Of a stretch of 64,000 bases of DNA, positions 33,593 through 45,356 are shown one piece after another. The notes below the pieces were generated by a model. It saw nothing but the letters and a program-made list of their open reading frames with translations. It was not told the origin of the DNA and ran no database searches. The DNA is taken from assembly GCA_019914945.1 (NCBI GenBank), contig CM034108.1, positions 6,086,001 to 6,150,000 on the forward strand, given 5' to 3'. The first letter of the stretch is position 1, and each line of letters starts with the position of its first letter. This stretch comes from Typha latifolia (taxonomy: Eukaryota > Streptophyta > Magnoliopsida > Poales > Typhaceae). Made by a program: the position numbers and the translations under genes.

Positions 33593-34962
33593 CTATTGTG
33601 CCGGAGTGTGTATGCGCTGTCCCATAAAGTATAGAAGGCTCCTATGATCGGTTCGGATAACGAATCGTCTACCGATCAAATAAGGCCTCCACTTTGTCAC
33701 CACATGCAGAATTGCCAACATCTCTCTCTCATAAGTCAATAATTGCTGAGATTTTTGCGATAAATCCTTGCTAAGATAGGCAATGGGATGTCCTTCTTGT
33801 ATTAGTACAACTCCTATGCCAACACCCGATGCATCACATTCAATAATGATTTCTTTAGTGAAGTCTGGTAGCGCTAGAACGGGTGCCGTCGTTGTTACTT
33901 TTTTTAATTTTTCAAAGGCTGAAGTGGCTTCATCCGTCCATCTAAAATAGTCTTTCTTCAACAAAGAAGTGAGAGGAGCAGCGATCTTGCCATATCCGGC
34001 AATGAATCGACGATAATAATCAGTCAGCCCCAAAAATCCTCTCAATCCTGTGGTAGTAGTAGGAATAGGCCAAGCGGTCATACATGCAACCTTTTGAGGA
34101 TTCGCCGTTACACCATCCGCTGAAATGATGTGGCCTAAATAATCCACATTTGGTACTCCCCATGGGCACTTGGACTTCTTGATCTTCAATTGGTTTTCCT
34201 CCAACAAATTCAGCATGTCCTTCAAATGCCAACAATGCTCCAATTCAATCTTACTATACACCAAAATATCGTCAAAAAATACCAAGAAATACCTTTGCTC
34301 ATGAGGCCTTGAAAGGTAGCTGGAGCATTGGTGAGACCAAAAGACATCACTCGAAACTCGTAATGCCCATCCAGATTCTGAAACATAGTTTTGTGCACAT
34401 CCGTCGGGTGAACTCTAATTTGATGATACTCGACCCTCAAGTCAAGCTTACTAAATATAGTCGCCCCTACAAGCTCATCCACTAACTCCTCGATAATCAG
34501 AATGGGATATCGGTCCTTGACGATAATAGCATTTAGTGCTCGATAGTCGACACAAAAATGCCATGTCCTGTCCTTTTTTCTTACCAATAGCACGGGGGAT
34601 GAGTATGAGCTATGACTTGGTTGAATGAGACCTTGCTCCAACATCTCCGCTACTATCTTTGAGATAACTTCTTTTTGCACATGTGGATACCGATATGGCC
34701 TCTCGTTCGCCGGTGCAGCCCCGGGTACAATGTCTATGCGATGGTCCGCCGCTATCCTTGATGGCAGCTCCTGTGGCTCCTCAAATAGTCTAGAAAAGTT
34801 ATCTAATAAATTAGACAATTCAATAGTAGTACCTAAGCTCGTTTGAGGATCATCTCCTACTGGTCCTAACTGAAGAAGATAGGCCAAATCATACGCACAA
34901 GGTAGCCCCACCAAAGGTTGCATCGCAAGAATCGGCGAAGACCGAACACCATCAAGCCGCAC
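33593..34962 (-). pseudogene. B3 reverse transcriptase and RNase H, near-complete
   Basis: This is the longest pol stretch in the window. Minus-strand motifs: [70 protein letters not shown], a frameshift near 34290-34270, [10 protein letters not shown] with the catalytic aspartates intact, [20 protein letters not shown], and RNase H with ECDASGVGIGVVL, LLTYEREMLAI and RTDHRSLLYFMGQ. It ends at a stop at 33593 just before the RNase H tail. With one frameshift and few stops it is among the less decayed copies. Confidence 0.9.
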
Positions 34963-34999
34963 ATCTTTGTTTCCTTATTTATATTTCATCCACATGCTC

Positions 35000-35580
35000 C
35001 GGAAATCAAATGTTACGGGTCCCAAACTCTATAACCATTGAGCACCAAGGACAATGTCCACTCCTCGTAGCGCCAATGGATACAATTCCACAATGATGTC
35101 ATGTCCTTGTACCCGCATACCGACCCGGCAACACAAGCTCTCCGCCCTAAGCTTCGTGCCGTCTCCAATAGCAATGTCAAATCCCATGGTCGGCTCAGCA
35201 TCCAAACCCAATCTCCTCACTAACCTCTCATCTAGAAAGTTGTGTGTACTCCCTGAATCGACGAGGATGTGCACACAATGCTTTCTAACGAGTCCATCTA
35301 CTCGTAACGTCCTTGTCGCGGAAGTACCCGAATATGCATGCATCGATATTTTAGCTTGGATATCTTCCTCAAACGCCCTCCACAACGGCCTCCTCATGTG
35401 TCTCCTCTAGACATTCTCCATCATCAACTACCTCATCATCCTCTTCAGGACCATCGATAAGCATCACACTCCCGATTGGTTTAGAACACCGATGACCGAG
35501 GGTGAAACGCTTATCACATCAAAAGCAAAGGCCCTTCGCTCTTCGCTCCTCCACCTAGGCAGGTGTGAAAGTTTGAACGG
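35000..35580 (-). pseudogene. B3 protease and gag zinc knuckle
   Basis: The minus strand reads a zinc-knuckle region (C-F-x-C...PSVIGVL in broken frame, near 35530-35490), an acidic linker, and an aspartic protease with an intact site VDSGSTHNFLDERLVRRLGL (about 35270-35215). It continues through QGHDIIVELYPLALRGVDIV to 35029. The protease domain itself is open. Confidence 0.8.
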
Positions 35581-36829
35581 GGGGTCTAGTGCCTCCTCTA
35601 ACATCGGAAGAAGGTCTCAAAGGTGGTCATGGCATAGTAGTCGCAGCCACTGTTTCTGAAATCGCAAAATTTCCAACCGGCATTCTATGAGCAAACTGCC
35701 CATCTCAGTTGCCCCAATTGGTTTTCGCTACCATCTTTAGAGCCCTATGCTTTTGTTCCATCCTCACGGCCTTCTCAAAGGCCTCCTCAAGAATAGTAGG
35801 ATATAGAACATGAACATCCTCTTGTATCTCCTCTCGTAGCCCTGAAATAAATATACTCATTAATGTACTTTCGGGCCACGGTGGCTCACAACGACTACTA
35901 ACTTTTTCAAACTCAGCTTGGTACTCCAATACGGTAGGCATTTGAACCATCTTGCTTAATGTGGCAGCAAAATCTTCATATGCCGCGGTCCCAAATCTGC
36001 GTGTAATCCTCGTACAAAAATTAGCCCATCCGATAAATCCACCACCATGAATTACCGATCTATACCAATGCGATGTCGTTCCTTGGAGGTGAAAGCTTGC
36101 CGTCTGGACTTTTGTATCTTTCGCTGTACCTTGACAATCAAAATATTGTTCAACTTGAAATACCCAATCCTTTGGATCACCGCCTTAGAATTTTGGAAAG
36201 TCCAAACGTGCGGTTCTCCCTCAAATAGCGTTGTCAGGTTCGCGAAATATCCTTGGTTCAGGTCTAAACCTTTGTGCATGTTGATCACCTTCTCTAAATC
36301 CTCGAGCATGTCCATCACCATCTCCATAGTGATCAACCTCATCCTCAAAGTGCCAATCCTCCTCATCGACGAAGGGCACTAGTGCCGCACGCCTCTCAGG
36401 TTCCACCACCACCGGTCTTGGGTTTAGTAACGGAGGTAGGGGATGATGTGAAGGCATAGGTAGGAAGGGATCATTGACACTTATATGATGCACTTGGACC
36501 TATGGTGTATTGGTTCTATGGGGTCCCATCACTAGTCCTTCTTGAAACTCCGTTCGTCATCGAGGAGATGACGAACCCAATCGATTCACGGCATATTCTT
36601 TGAATTCATTGTGATTCTTTTTTATGTTGTCAACTCTATGCAACAATATGTGAAACATGCCTCTTAGTTCATCCATATTCGAATCCATGGATGTTGGTTG
36701 GCTCGGCCTTGCTGTGGTCGCTCCAAAGGAATCGACCTCTCAGTTAGGATCATCGTGCATTGAGTCCTCCCTTGTCGGTGTGCTCTTCATTTGTCTCCTT
36801 GTTAATATCATCTTCCTTATTTCAACCAT
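35581..36829 (-). pseudogene. B3 gag
   Basis: The ATG at 36829-36827 corresponds to the gag start of B1 and B2. The acidic N-terminal part (36493-36221, VDEEDWHFEDEVDHYGDGDG), the gag domain (in two frames, 36200-35700; STFISGLREEIQEDVHVLYP) and a basic, proline-rich tail follow. Frameshifts and stops break it. Confidence 0.8.
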
Positions 36830-36867
36830 TAATGGAGGTCTGAGGTTTGCCTGCTTTGATACTAATT

Positions 36868-37420
36868 TAATGGGATCTAAAACCAAAGATAGGATACGCT
36901 AAGATTCCTTCAAGATCTGAATGTATTACAGGAATTAGTCCGCACAACTGTGGCAAAATATTCATCAGATATTCTTCGTTAGTTAGAAAATTACAAAACA
37001 AATTGGGTTGGATCTATAACTTCCTGATATACAACTTTCGTATTTATGCCCTTCGCAGATTCGAACTGTATAAGGGACGAAAATACAGACTAACGTGGGT
37101 GATGGTGGTGGTGACGGGTGAAATAGTTGTTAGGGTTATGGATGGGTATGGAGATGAGGGTGATTGTGGAAGTGATTAAGGGAAGTAGACGAGGGGAATG
37201 AAGTGGTCGAGATCCCAAAGAAGAGAGGTGACTCGACAGACGAGGGAGATTAGAAGCGATGAGAAATCTTGCCAACGGTAGATATGGAAGAATAATGAAG
37301 AGGGAGCAGGGAGGAGTCTAGAGAGAAGATAGGAGGTAAGAAATCAAGAATCCAATTCCATAATGAAGTTGGCTGCCAACAACTCCTAAAACAATATGAA
37401 ACCCTAACAAACTAACTAAA
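36868..37420 (-). repeat. family B LTR (5' LTR of B3), 3' part
   Basis: This is U5 and R of the family B LTR in reverse. It ends (minus strand) CCCATTA at 36868 and is followed by a decayed primer-binding site TTAGTATCAAAG (36865-36854). It breaks off near 37420, before the TATA and palindrome region. Confidence 0.75.
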
Positions 37421-37740
37421 CTAGTATTCCTTATCTTCTCCGATTACCTCTCGGATTAAGTTTTCATTTTGTCACATATAGATTCCGAATCTTGAGAAGT
37501 CATGAATATTAAAGTTGTAGAGCTAGAGGTTGACGACCTTATCCAATTTGTTTGGTATTAGTTTAATATGTGTATAATATTCTACGAATATTTTTCCAAA
37601 ACTGCGCAGAGTTGGATTTAGCTAATTAAATAAAATTCTAACCTACTAAACCTCTAACTAAACCAAATAACCATATAAGATAATTAGATTCGATCCATTG
37701 AGCTTAATCTCTCTTTGATATGATCTGATTTTTATCAATC
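37421..37740 (-). repeat. LTR-like fragment of a further gypsy family
   Basis: Directly upstream (+) of an inverted 3' coding end, the minus strand reads ATTGATAAAAATCAGATC after the tract GGGGGAAGCATGGTGGA. This is an LTR start with TGATA like families A and B but otherwise unlike them. Part of it (around 37590-37610, 'actgcgcag') resembles the family B U5. It may be a diverged or recombinant LTR. Confidence 0.5.
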
Positions 37741-37863
37741 CACCATGCTTCCCCCACCTTGCCCTCAAGGTGAAAAGTCGGAGAAACGCTTTAAGATAGT
37801 CTCCAACTCCCATGTCGCCCTCATCGGATGGCTTGCCAAGCCGCTCAATTAGAATCTCTATCT
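37741..37863 (-). pseudogene. inverted gypsy chromodomain end
   Basis: The minus strand carries the last ~35 codons of a family B-like integrase/chromodomain tail and its purine tract, adjoining the LTR-like fragment. It is fused head to head to + strand RT sequence at about 37870. Confidence 0.65.
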
Positions 37864-37865
37864 AG

Positions 37866-38600
37866 TTGATCTATAGACATGAGGAGTGCCTATGGGGATG
37901 TGCTGAATTTGGAGGATGTGCTGAATTTATTGAAGCAAAATCAATTGAAGATCAAGAAGTCCAAGTGCCTTTGGGGAGTACCACAAGTGTAGTATTTATG
38001 CCACACCATCTTAGCAGCAGGTATAGCGGCGGATCCTCAAAATGTTGCATGCATGACCGCATGGCCTATTCTTACTACTACCACCGGAATGAGAGGATTT
38101 TGGGGGCTGACCGGATACTATCGCCGTTTCATCACCGGATATGGCAAGATCGCTGCTCCGCTCACTTCTTTGTTGAAGAAGGACTCTTTTCAATGGACGG
38201 ATGAAGCCACTGTAGCCTTTGAAAAAACTAAAAATAGCAATGACGACGGCACCCGTTTTAGCGCTACTGGACTTCACCAAAGAGTTCATTGTGAAATGTG
38301 ATGCGTCGGTAGTTGGCATAGGAGTTGTACTAATGCAAGGAGGACGTTCCATTGCCTATCTTAGCAAGGTTTTATCATAATAATCTCAGCAATTATCAAC
38401 TTATGAGAGAGAGATGTTGGCAATTCTGCATGCGGCGACAAAGTGAGGCCTTATTTGATCGGTAGACGATTCATTAAACGAACCGATCAAAAGAGTCTTC
38501 CATACTTTATGGGGCAGCGCATACATACTACGGCACAGCAGAAATGGGCCACAAAATTATTGGGGTATGATTATGAAATACAATACAAGAAGGGTTTGCT
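37866..38600 (+). pseudogene. B4 reverse transcriptase C-terminus and RNase H
   Basis: The coding is broken: [17 protein letters not shown] in one frame, then [34 protein letters not shown], RNase H fragments, and RPYLIGRRFIKRTDQKSLPYFMGQ. A local 15-bp direct repeat, GGATGTGCTGAATTT, occurs at about 37896-37926. At about 38600 a deletion joins it to the integrase C-terminus. Confidence 0.8.
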
Positions 38601-39022
38601 ACTGGACCGCGGTAGTTGGGTGTTCGTGAGAGTACAACTATATCGACAGGTGACCTTGTGTTCGATGCATAACCAAAAGTTAACACATTGCCGCTTTGGT
38701 CCGTTTTGAGTGTTGGAGCGTATTGGTTTAGTTGCTTATCATTTGGAGCTGCCGGAGGGGTCGAGAGTGCATCTTGTCATCCATGTTTCATTGCTGAGGG
38801 AGCGGATTGGAGATCATGAGGTCGTTGGACCAGTTCTACCGGAGCCATTGAAGGAGACAGAGATCGTAGAGCTAGTTCATGTACTTGCTAGGTGCCGAAG
38901 ATGACATGGTACTAGATTAGAGATGGAGATTCTAGTCGAGTAGCTTGGCAAGCCATCCGATGAGACGACATGGGAGTTGGAGACTGACATTTTGGAGCGT
39001 TTCTCTGACTTTTCACCTTGAG
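38601..39022 (+). pseudogene. B4 integrase C-terminus and chromodomain-like tail
   Basis: It reads GSWVFVRVQLYRQVTL, LPEGSRVHLVIHVSLLRERIGDHE and a chromodomain-like end with GKPSDETTWE, closing with a stop before the purine tract. Several in-frame stops are present (38708, 38903, 38939). Confidence 0.8.
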
Positions 39023-39049
39023 AGCAAGGTGGAGAAAGCGTGGTGGGCT

Positions 39050-39911
39050 GATACACGTAGTTAGGATCATTTCTTATTGCATTGGTTATTTATTTTCATT
39101 AAAATAAAATTCCTGTAGGTCCCATTCGAACGCAGGAGGGGTCACGTTCGAACGCCCTTACGAACGTCTGCATCAGGTTCGCAAATATAAAGAACACGTA
39201 ATGTGCGTTCGAACGCGGTCGGGCGAGTTTGAACGTCACATTCGAACGCATACATCGCGTTCGCACGTACAGAGTATGCTTTTTGTGCGTTCGAATGCAA
39301 TCAGGCGTGTTCGAACGCGATCGGCGGGAATCCTCTAGAATTAAGGTTTTTTTTATTATTTTAGGACTTGTTGGCTATCCTCTATAAATATGTGGATGGC
39401 AGCCAAATTCATTATGCTAGTGGAATTTTGATTTGTTGCCTTTCTATCATCTATCTACCCTAATCTCCCTCCTACCTATTCACCAACCTTCCACCCTTAC
39501 TGTTGGCAAGGTTTCTCCTAACTTCTAATCTCTCTCGACTGTCGAGCCACAATTTTCTTTGGGATCTCGACCACTTCGTTCCCTTCGTCTATATCCCTTA
39601 ATCACATCTACCATCCACCTCCATCTCCATGCCCATCCATAACCCTAACATTCACTCCAACTGTCACCACCACCATCACCCACATTATTCCATGTTTTCG
39701 TCCTAGTTTCAGTTTGAATCTATGAAGAGCGTAAATACAAAAGATTTAGATCAGGAAGTTATGAATCTAATCCACTTGGTTTCGTAATTTTCTAACTACA
39801 GAAGCATATTTGATGAATATTGTTCCACGGTTGTGCGGACTGGTTTCTGCAATAAATATAGATCTTAAAGGAATTATACCGTAGCTGACTTTTTGGTTCA
39901 AGAACCCATCA
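39050..39911 (+). repeat. family B LTR (3' LTR of B4), full length, 862 bp
   Basis: It starts TGATACACGTAG and ends CAAGAACCCATCA. U3 has the palindrome array at about 39120-39325; the TATA box TATAAATA is at 39383-39390. This copy, and the inverted one at 20229, fix the true LTR end because unrelated sequence follows. Confidence 0.9.
39383..39390 (+). promoter_or_regulatory. TATA box of a family B LTR
   Basis: TATAAATA lies about 60 bp after the last palindrome of the U3 array. The equivalent position is conserved or slightly mutated in the other B LTRs. Confidence 0.7.
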
Positions 39912-40160
39912 AAGTTTCCCAAATAGGCAGAGATTGGGCTTTCTTGAAGATATTATGTTATCCTTACCTAGGGTGGTGACATCCTCAATAGTATCTCCCA
40001 TGAGAAGGTCGGAGAGTCGTTTAAGGTGTTCGTCCTCAGCGTTAGGAATCTTTTGGGAGATTTTCTTTTAAGCTTTCAAACCTTTATAGTTTAATTTCTA
40101 TGCTAGTTTCTCTTCTAATCTTCAGTTCAATTCTAGAAATTGTTCAAGTTCGTTGCCCAT
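39912..40160 (-). pseudogene. possible LINE ORF1 N-terminus
   Basis: On the minus strand an ATG at 40160 opens MGNELEQFLELN, with stops, then IPNAEDEHLKRLSDLLMGDT and PNLCLFGKL, which ends at the family B LTR edge. The last part resembles the start of the DUF4283-like domain of plant LINE ORF1. The LINE sequence at 20228 continues with F, then a spaced LLRVWRP, as that domain would. Assignment rests on short similarity remembered from the family. Confidence 0.45.
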
Positions 40161-40794
40161 TTTCTTGCCAATCAAATTAAATTTGTAAGTCCAACTTTTT
40201 AAAATAAATTTATATTACAATTTCTGCATGTGTTCGACAATTGTTTCAGCATTTACAAATTTTTTAATTTGAGAGTTGGTTTAAGAATTCACTCTGATTT
40301 TAAGTCATGAAATTGTTCATGATCTGAAATTTCGTTCTGAAATTTTATTTTCTGCAATGATTCTAACTTTGGGTACCATATTCAACAATTGTGCATAATT
40401 TTCTAATTTAATATTACTTCACCTAGTTAATGTTCATTAGTTAAAAGTTAATTTTTACTCTTATTAGATTTATAGTATTAACTACTGTGAAGGATTACTA
40501 ATCTTTTTAAGGGTAAGAACGAAGCTTGTAATTAAATAGATTTTTCTTTCTTCTGCTTTAAATTTGTTGTTTAGAATTTGAATATTAGTTATTTTTCTTA
40601 AAAAGAATACATCTAATGATTTAAAATTTTTACTCCATATTTTTCTAAAAATAAAAAACGAATTTAATCTTTATGAAAAAGTAATTGTTCATTCAAAAAA
40701 AAAAATCTTCTGATCCATCGATGATTAATTTTTTGGTGAACCATAGAAAAAGAAGAGATTTAGGAATAAATGTGTTATCTATAAAGTAGATTCT
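40161..40794. other. AT-rich spacer
   Basis: This is about 630 bp of AT-rich sequence between the possible LINE ORF1 and LTR A2. It may be LINE 5' untranslated sequence. No other feature was seen. Confidence 0.4.
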
Positions 40795-41733
40795 TGATAC
40801 GATTCGGACTTCATCGACGTCGTCTCGAGCATGGATTCACTTTAGGAGTGTTTTTATTTCATGTTTTAGTGTTTAATTTTCATTAAAATAAGTTTTTTGT
40901 AAGTCGCGTTCGAACGCGGGTGGAGTGAGTTCGAATGCGGTTTGTGAACGGGGTTGTGAACGTGGTGAAGAGAATGTACTGTGCGTTCGAACGCACTGTG
41001 AACGCCTGCATCACGTTCGCAAATACCGACAGGCGCGTTCGATTGCGCGTTCGAATGCCTGCATCGCGTTCGCAAATCCAGAAGAGCGAACTCGGTGCGT
41101 TCGAAAGCGGTCGGGCGAGTTCGAACGCGGTCGGCGAAAATTGTGTTTTAGGGTTAATGTGAGTTGTTGGTTAGCCTATAAAAGGATCTGTAGGGCAACC
41201 AAAATTATCATTGATTATTGAGATTGAGTTTTGCCTTGCCTCCTTCGTCTTCTTCGCTCCCGTTCTCTCAATCCCCGGCGACGCCGCTTCTAACCTCCCT
41301 CATCCGGCTAATCACCCTAGTCCCTTAGGGGTGGCCCTCTTCTCCCCCTTCATTCAATCTATCCAACACTTGCCCTAACTTTTCCATCAACCATAACCCA
41401 TCCACCACCACTTTTTCACCGGTGCCACCCCATTAACGCCGGTCCTCCACCAACCATTATTTCCTAGGATCTCGTGCCTCCATCCACGAATCCAAAACAG
41501 AGCATCCTGACATTCGTCCACTAAACGGACGATATCTCGAGATCCACAACTCCGATTCGCCTGAAACTAGATTTTTTGGAAAGCTCTTTTCTAGGGCTAC
41601 AACATATAAATATTTCACATCGATCCAACGGCGGCATATTTCGGGATCTTATTTCAAAGTTCCGTGCAAGATCTAGTCCAGATCTGAGAATCGGAAGAGA
41701 TCGATCTTTAGCCCCAAAGGAGAGATCGTATCA
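40795..41733 (+). repeat. family A LTR (A2), full length, 939 bp
   Basis: It starts TGATACGATTCGG and ends GATCGTATCA, giving perfect 6-bp terminal inverted repeats TGATAC/GTATCA. The palindrome array is at about 40907-41127, and the TATA box TATAAAAGG is at 41177-41185. Only a ~46-bp leader follows before family C sequence, so the rest of A2 is missing. Confidence 0.9.
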
Positions 41734-41736
41734 AGC

Positions 41737-41748
41737 TGGTATCAGAGC
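41737..41748 (+). promoter_or_regulatory. primer-binding site of A2
   Basis: TGGTATCAGAGC lies 3 bp after the LTR and is complementary to the initiator tRNA-Met 3' end. It is a single copy, unlike the family B arrays. Confidence 0.9.
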
Positions 41749-41779
41749 TCCATAGCCAGAGGTGTGATCATATCAATTC

Positions 41780-44707
41780 TGTAACGTCCCTGTCCAGCAC
41801 AGGCACGTGCACACCCATGCACCCACATGGCACGCGCGGCGCATGCGACAGGACGGGCGGGGCCCGTCATGCACAGATACACTCCTGTGCACATACAATC
41901 ATGATATCATCATATATTACATGCTAACATATCCACGCTCACATAATCTTACACCAAATAAATCATACTATCAACCCAATTAATCTGTTAACATATGAAT
42001 ATCTAAGTCCACAATAATATACACTAGACCACTACATAATCTGGCAGGACCCACACAGGCCACAACAAACCATCAAGATACAACTAAACAACTAATACAC
42101 GAGTACATTATAATCTGACATGTATTATACAAATCACCGTCTGATACAATAAAGTATAAATATCAAATAATAGTACAACTCAATATATCCTATTAAACTA
42201 TCTTCTATACCATCTCATATTTATAGCTCACCTTATCCTCGCTCTAAAATATCTCTTCAAGATATCTAAAGTCATTATCATGTACCATATATCTGAGAGG
42301 GTTAGAAAAGAAATAAAGGGAGTCATGAGCAAAAGGCTTAATGAATAGACCTTACCCTGAATCAGTGATCCCAAACAGAGAGTAAATCATGTACTAGATA
42401 ATATAAATTAGAAAAAAGTATTATGTCATGAATGAGTGTATGAATGTAACCTCAATAATATATAATTGAAATGTAGATAACATGTCATAACTGATAAAAG
42501 TATATAATTCTCAACAATGAGTAAAGAAATCTCCATATCATACTATCATCATAACTTTCTCTCAAATATGACACATGATGCATGCCGACCATAACCATGA
42601 TATGATATCAAATGCAACCATATATGATGTATATTGATAACTCGATAATTAGGTAGTTAGATGATAATGAAATCATATGCATTTCTCAACATCTCAGTTA
42701 TTAATGTCATATCTATATGTCATCATCATACTAGACCACTATGCACAGTCAACACTTGGTACCCGGTCTCAACATCATGTTTGAAGGCTTAGAGCATACT
42801 CTGCCACCCGCAAGAGTATCTCAAATATAACCATACCTCGCCACCCGCAAGGGTATCAACATCCATCGAAACCGAGCACCCTCCTAGCTGATAGAAACCT
42901 CGTGAGGATAACTCGCCACATATGCCCTAGCGAACGGCATGTGTCCGAATGTTTGCTGCGCACACAGACTAATGACCTCGGACATAAGGCCAATAGGATC
43001 GTGATTATGTCAAGCGATCAATCATCTCCAGGCACGCCCTAACCCTCGCGCCTACTTGGGTATCCTCACGCTTTCTATTAACTATCCTATCAATCACATT
43101 TCATGCTTTCTTTCTAAATGCTAGATCATATGCATATGTCAAGTATGATAGCAAATCAATGCATAACAAAAATTTAAGTGGAATAGGAATCAAGAGAAAA
43201 ATGATGCAATATAGTCTTCAACCATGTATCTAACACATGCATCCTCCCGCTAGTCTATCACATGCACACTCATGCTAGAGATCATCTCAGTATACAATCA
43301 TAATAGTAGAATCATCTCCAATCATCTCTATATATCACCAATGTATTCATATCCCAGATCAGGCTAATCAAATGCATGATAAAGTATGCTTGACTGAAAT
43401 CATCTCTAGATAAAGTCATATAATCATGCTGGAGGCCAAAACATCCATGTACATAATATATAATATATCCTAATTCGAGAAAGATGTCTAGGGGATAAGA
43501 CTACTCACCGTCTGATCAGAAGACCCAATACACGTATCCCTCACATCCATCGATCAATCATCACAAATCACTAGCAAGGTCCACGGGGTCTCAAATAAGA
43601 GGTTCTGGATCTGAAAATATTTAAGTAGTATGAAGTTAGCCGTTCATCTAATAAAAATCCGTTCGTGTAATATAAGATCATTTAGTAGGTTTTAGAATTT
43701 CTACTTATCTTTATAACTAGCTAGATTTTTAATTATAAATAAAAATAAAAATATAAATATAGATAAAAACCTAATTATAATTATATCTTGGTTAATTAGA
43801 GACTATGTAATCATTACTTTACAAAATAATAAATAAATACATAAGCCTAGTTTTTTATTTGTTACAAAATAATAATGTATAATAAATTATTAGAATTACT
43901 TAAAGTGTATCTCATAAGAATATTAGTATATAAATTTGATAATTATAATTTACAAATCTATATATTAATTTAATAGAGATATAAATAATAAATATAAGTA
44001 TTACCTATATTTATACCTAATTAATCATTAATTATACAAATTTATAATTAATAATAATTATATTGAAGAATATATAATATTATTAAAATAGTTAATGTCT
44101 AAATAATCTATTTGCATTAATTAAGAAAAAAATACCTAAATAAATAATATAAATAAAATAAACTGCCATCAGTGCTGGGCTCGGCCCAGCACTACACTGT
44201 GCAGAAATAGAAGGAGAAGAAGCCGAGGAAGAAGAAGAAGAAGAAAGGAAAAAGAAAAAGAAAGAAGAAGAGGAAGAAGAAGAAGGGGGAGAAGAAGGGA
44301 GGAGGGGACCTGGTAACGGGGAGGGGCTCGGCCGCTATTGGGCTGGCAGTAGCCGGTCTCTCGCCGGCGGCTTTATTCTGACGAACCCAAGATTGAGAGA
44401 GAGAGAGAGAGAGAGAGAGAGGAAGAGAAGAAAAGGGAGGGGATGAGGGAGCACCGGTCGCTTCTCAGCGATAGATCGGGTGGTCGAATAAGACAGTAGT
44501 AGAGAAAAAGAGAGAGGGAGAGAAATAGAGAGAAACAGAGAAAAAGAGTGAGATAGAGAAGAAGGAAGAGGAGGAAGGAGGAGGAGGAGGCTCACTGGCG
44601 TTTGTAGCACAGCGGTGGAAGCGACGGCGATGGTCCGAAGTGGCCGGCGTCGGCATACCGAGATGGGGAAGCTTAAGAGAGAGGAACGAGAGAGAGAGAG
44701 AGAGCAT
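41780..44707 (-). repeat. family C long LTR (C2), inverted
   Basis: On + it begins TGTAACGTCCC (the inverse of the GCGTTACA end). It matches, in reverse, 50890-54640 (C1) and 2008-2504 (C3). It includes the CCCAGCACT region (about 44180), GA microsatellites (44393-44421, 44690-44703) and the empty site TATAATAAA at 43878-43886, where C1 has its Mutator-like insert. LTR termini TGTAAC...GTTACA and ~3 kb length suggest a Tekay/Del-like chromovirus. It is cut at 44707 by LTR A3. Confidence 0.75.
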
Positions 44708-45314
44708 TGATACGATTCGGACTTCACCGATGTCCTCTCGAGCATGGATTCAATTTAGGAGTGTCTTTGTTTCTTGTTTTAGTGTTTAATTTTTATGAAA
44801 ATAAGTTTTCTGTAATTCGCGTTCGAACGCAGGTGGAGTGAGTTCGAATGTGGTTGTGAACGCGGTCGAGAATGTGGGTGAAAAGTGTGCATTGTGCGTT
44901 CGAACGCATTGTGAACGCCTGCATCGCGTTCGCAAATCCGGAGAAGTGAAAAACAGGCGCGTTCGATCACGCGTTCGAACGCCTGCATCGCGTTCGCAAT
45001 TCTAGAGAAGAGCGAACTCAGTGTGTTCGAACGCGGTCAGCGAAATTGTATTATTTAGGGTTAATTTTGAGTTGTTGGTTAGCCTCTAAAAGGATGTGGA
45101 TAGCAACCAGAAATTATTGATTATTGAAGAATTGAGTTTTGCCTTGAAACTTGATTTGTTGGAAAGCTCTTTTTTTGGGCTATAACATATCCAAATTTCA
45201 CGTTGATTTGACGGTGGTATCTTTCGAGATCTTATTACAAATTTCCGTGCCAGATCTAGTCCAAATCAGAGAATTGGAAGGGATCGAACCTTAGCCTAAG
45301 GGGAGATCTTATCA
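44708..45314 (+). repeat. 5' LTR of A3 with internal deletion, 607 bp
   Basis: It starts TGATACGATTCGG and ends GATCTTATCA. Compared with A2, about 330 bp is missing after the motif GTTTTGCCTTG near 45140, in the transcribed part. The TATA box is mutated to TCTAAAAGG. Confidence 0.85.
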
Positions 45315-45356
45315 AGTTTGGTATCAAAGCCACCGTTCCTCGGGCAAGCGCTTCCT

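Noticed and set aside
40905..41130. tRNA-like internal promoter (B box) in GTTCGAACGC motifs
   Set aside because: The B-box consensus GWTCRANNC is not met at its last position, and no A box or cloverleaf surrounds the motifs; no tRNA gene was found in the window.
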